Below, piece after piece: positions 6,583 through 7,919 of a DNA stretch of 7,919 nucleotides (the first letter of the stretch is position 1; each line of letters starts with the position of its first letter). The stretch spans positions 1 to 7,919 of the forward strand of contig JAFOLE010000188.1 in NCBI GenBank assembly GCA_017419465.1. Direction: 5' to 3'. The translations under genes were made by a program, and so were the position numbers. The notes under the pieces are model-generated. The model saw nothing but the letters and a program-made list of their open reading frames with translations, did not search any database and had not been told where the DNA came from. The stretch comes from Solobacterium sp. (GTDB lineage: Bacteria > Bacillota_I > Bacilli_A > Erysipelotrichales > Erysipelotrichaceae).

Positions 6583-6950
6583 GGTCCCTGTTTTGTTGGG
6601 TTGGGCAGCGGGGAGGGGATTCCCACCCGCTCGCCGCTATGTTTGTGCTTGTTGTGATTTCGGTTGTGCTGACCGTATGGTGGCTTGGGATTGAGGTCGC
6701 CTATGTGTATCTCTACCATACGCTTGGTCTTTGCTTTGATGTTTCACTGCTGTTTTTTACCGGGAGTTATGACTACTTTCTTCTGGTGAATGGACTTGCG
6801 CTGTATTTTGTGCTGGATATTGTCTATAACCGTCTGTTTGGAAAGCAGGGAGGAAGATCGGGTGGATGGAGCATTCATCTGCAGATGGTTGCAACGCGGC
6901 AAAACAGTATCTGCGATCGCATGACTTCAGCGGGTATCGCAGAGCTATAA
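6525..6950 (+). CDS. Small predicted membrane protein, unrecognised family
   Basis: A 141-residue ORF that I do not recognise. It starts within the repeat with MKDGIGNGFAIP. A strongly hydrophobic segment (about residues 36-62, including MFVLVVISVVLTVWWLGI) and a second one (about 83-100, FLLVNGLALYFVLDIV) suggest two membrane helices, closed by a positive YNRLFGK. Residues from about 109 onward are polar and look less like a natural protein end, so the 3' part may be degraded. The initiation region is ambiguous: an AAAGGAG run touches the ATG and GAGG at 6514-6517 is better spaced. The hydrophobic pattern and codon choice in the middle argue for a real gene. The origin of its first codons in a repeat argues for a gene carried by, or broken by, a repetitive element. 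Two overlapping frames (6452-6694 forward and 6414-6719 reverse) lack such features. Confidence 0.48.
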   Translation: MKDGIGNGFAIPVYGVPAAWSLFCWVGQRGGDSHPLAAMFVLVVISVVLTVWWLGIEVAYVYLYHTLGLCFDVSLLFFTGSYDYFLLVNGLALYFVLDIVYNRLFGKQGGRSGGWSIHLQMVATRQNSICDRMTSAGIAEL

Positions 6951-7023
6951 ATCAGGGAATGCGGGGCGGAGAATGGGTATCCGATTACATGAGATAGGGT
7001 CAGAAATTGCCGAATCTCTGAGG

Positions 7024-7046
7024 AATTCGAAACATATCCATGCGGG
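7024..7046 (+). repeat. Dispersed repeat, copy B, right block (23 bp)
   Basis: These 23 bases (AATTCGAAACATATCC followed by ATGCGGG) are identical to 5547-5569. In copy A they directly abut the left block. Here they lie 441 bases beyond the end of the left block. Sequences beyond 7046 and 5569 show no further similarity. Confidence 0.85.
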
Positions 7047-7200
7047 AAATGGGAATCTGGATGCGGAAATCGAACAGTACCTGCGGGATTGCTTTCTCTG
7101 ACATAATGATGTTTCTTGTCCCATCCTTTTCTAAACAGTGTCTGGAATGGTTGCATTATGTTTATATAAATCCAATAACATATGTGAAAAGAATCATCGC

Positions 7201-7286
7201 ATTACATTTCTTCCTTAGACAATGTAATACCAATTTCGGTCAACAGAAGGGTATTGTTTTCTGTTGACTTTCGTACAATAGTGTAC
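7201..7286. promoter_or_regulatory. Three tandem inverted repeats upstream of the lipoprotein gene (operator/promoter candidates)
   Basis: Three perfect dyads are seen: ATTACATT/AATGTAAT (7201-7208 and 7221-7228), GTCAACAG/CTGTTGAC (7239-7246 and 7261-7268) and GTACA/TGTAC (7273-7277 and 7282-7286). The second overlaps a -35-like TTGACT at 7264-7269. The third overlaps -10-like TACAAT (7274-7279) and TACATA (7284-7289), although no pair has ideal 17-bp spacing. They could be regulator binding sites or leader RNA hairpins. None has a terminator-like T-tract. Confidence 0.45.
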
Positions 7287-7290
7287 ATAT

Positions 7291-7297
7291 GGAGGGG
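7291..7297 (+). promoter_or_regulatory. Ribosome binding site of the small lipoprotein gene
   Basis: GGAGGGG ends 5 bases before the ATG at 7303. It fixes the start, which is also where the lipoprotein signal begins. Confidence 0.8.
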
Positions 7298-7302
7298 TAG
7301 CT

Positions 7303-7854
7303 ATGAAGAAAACAACTGAATTAATAATGATAGGCTTATTGTCGTTCTCACTTGCCGCATGCGGCAATTCTGCTAACAGCAATAATGAGAACACCGCAGC
7401 CGAAGACAAACCGGAAGATACGGCAGAAACCGTAATCGAAACGGAAACACCGGAAGGTGAGGATGAAACGGAAGCAGAAAAAACCGATGAGCAGCTGATT
7501 GCAGAAACAAAGGAACAGCTTGTCGGAGAATGGTACACTCCGAGTATTGATCTTGAACATCTGTTTTTTAATGAAGACGGAACAGGGCATTACACCGGTC
7601 TCGACAAAGATTTTGATTTTACCTATACCACTGACATTGACCGTCTGGATACCCCCAATAACGGAAGAATGGCGGAAGATCTGATGACCATCAACTATGA
7701 CAATGGTGTGACAGAGGATCTCATCTTTCTGATCGGAGATGAAGAAATAACCAGCTATCCGGGAGAGACAAAACTGCTGTTTCAGACGATGGAACATGGC
7801 GGATATTCCGGTGTCATGAATAATTTCGATACGTGGGTGAAAAAACAGGACTGA
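7303..7854 (+). CDS. Small lipoprotein with acidic linker and beta-rich domain, function unknown
   Basis: A 183-residue predicted surface lipoprotein. Residues 1-20 form a type II signal peptide (MKK, then a hydrophobic core, lipobox LAAC with Cys20 lipidated). Residues 21-70 are a disordered Asn-rich and then Glu/Asp/Thr-rich spacer. The remainder (about 72-181) begins LVGEWYTP and contains FFNEDGTGHYTG (88-99). The 'GxW...F..DGTG' pattern recalls small lipocalin-like domains found in Firmicute lipoproteins, so a beta-barrel fold is plausible but unproven. The domain continues with alternating short strands and turns and ends WVKKQD. The gene stands alone: its own RBS and dyad-rich upstream region precede it and a strong terminator follows, so it is probably monocistronic and possibly regulated. 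The ligand or role cannot be stated. Confidence 0.8.
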   Translation: MKKTTELIMIGLLSFSLAACGNSANSNNENTAAEDKPEDTAETVIETETPEGEDETEAEKTDEQLIAETKEQLVGEWYTPSIDLEHLFFNEDGTGHYTGLDKDFDFTYTTDIDRLDTPNNGRMAEDLMTINYDNGVTEDLIFLIGDEEITSYPGETKLLFQTMEHGGYSGVMNNFDTWVKKQD

Positions 7855-7880
7855 TTATTATCTCTTCATACTTATGGAAC

Positions 7881-7916
7881 AAACAGGCTGCATGACACGA
7901 TCATGCGGCTTGTTTT
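7881..7916 (+). terminator. Strong intrinsic terminator of the small lipoprotein gene
   Basis: A 15-bp stem with two G-U pairs, AAACAGGCTGCATGA (7881-7895) against TCATGCGGCTTGTTT (7901-7915), encloses a CACGA loop. The 3' arm merges into the T4 run at 7913-7916. It begins 27 bases after the stop codon. Confidence 0.85.
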
Positions 7917-7919
7917 AAC

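Larger units (their letters stand above)
6951..7302. other. Region without a convincing gene: right repeat block and promoter-proximal dyads
   Basis: After the small membrane ORF I find no gene I would defend. The stretch contains the 23-bp right block of repeat copy B (7024-7046) and an AT-rich segment (about 7150-7200). Three perfect inverted repeats follow (7201-7228, 7239-7268, 7273-7286) directly upstream of the lipoprotein gene. ORFs at 7040-7267 forward and 6875-7156 reverse have no RBS or recognisable domain. Confidence 0.6.

Noticed and set aside
5413..7046. Complete insertion sequence
   Set aside because: There is no transposase, no terminal inverted repeats and no clear target-site duplication, so only a repeat of unknown mobility is claimed.
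6875..7156. Reverse-strand protein of 93 residues
   Set aside because: It spans the right repeat block and the end of the forward membrane ORF. It has no clear RBS, no recognisable domain and no hydrophobic or amphipathic pattern.
7151..7179. Promoter TTGCAT / AATAAC upstream of the lipoprotein
   Set aside because: Both boxes match consensus poorly and lie about 120 bases before the start. The AT-rich sequence alone is not enough to support it.
7040..7267. Forward 75-residue ORF running into the lipoprotein upstream region
   Set aside because: It has no RBS, and its 3' part covers inverted repeats and promoter-like sequence. Its start lies in the repeat block, and the same ATG in copy A stops after three codons.

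Overview
The window looks like chromosomal DNA of a low-to-mid-GC Gram-positive bacterium, most likely a gut Firmicute of the Erysipelotrichales or Lachnospirales type. This rests on strong AGGAGG-like ribosome binding sites, intrinsic hairpin/T-tract terminators, type II lipoprotein signals, and a GLUG-repeat surface protein next to an MMPL transporter and a P-loop kinase. The taxonomic guess is inference. All convincing genes are on the + strand.

Positions 2-5266 hold one tightly packed transcription unit: the 3' end of an MMPL/RND-family membrane transporter, a 1394-residue membrane-anchored surface protein, and a cytidylate-kinase-like P-loop protein. The first two genes overlap by 8 bases, the last two are 2 bases apart, and an intrinsic terminator follows the third. 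The large protein has a signal peptide, two blocks of GLUG repeats separated by a long predicted coiled coil, two transmembrane helices with a short basic cytoplasmic loop, and a C-terminal ectodomain that appears internally duplicated. I infer that it is an extracellular partner of the transporter. The role of the kinase is unknown.

Positions 5267-5674 hold no intact gene but contain three terminator-like hairpins and a shortened copy of a dispersed repeat (copy A). A promoter candidate then precedes a lipoprotein of the VanX/DdpX D-Ala-D-Ala dipeptidase family (5681-6439) with all catalytic motifs present. No other vancomycin-resistance genes are visible.

The dipeptidase gene is followed directly by a second, longer copy of the repeat (copy B). 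Its left end (6440-6582) supplies the dipeptidase terminator and the start of a small predicted membrane protein (6525-6950). Its right end (7024-7046) is the same 23-bp block that is joined directly to the left part in copy A. Copy A therefore looks like copy B with about 440 bp missing, and the two copies flank the dipeptidase gene.

A stretch without a convincing gene (6951-7302) ends in three consecutive perfect inverted repeats just upstream of a second small lipoprotein (7303-7854). That gene has a lipobox, an acidic linker and a beta-rich C-terminal domain, and is closed by a strong terminator at the window edge.
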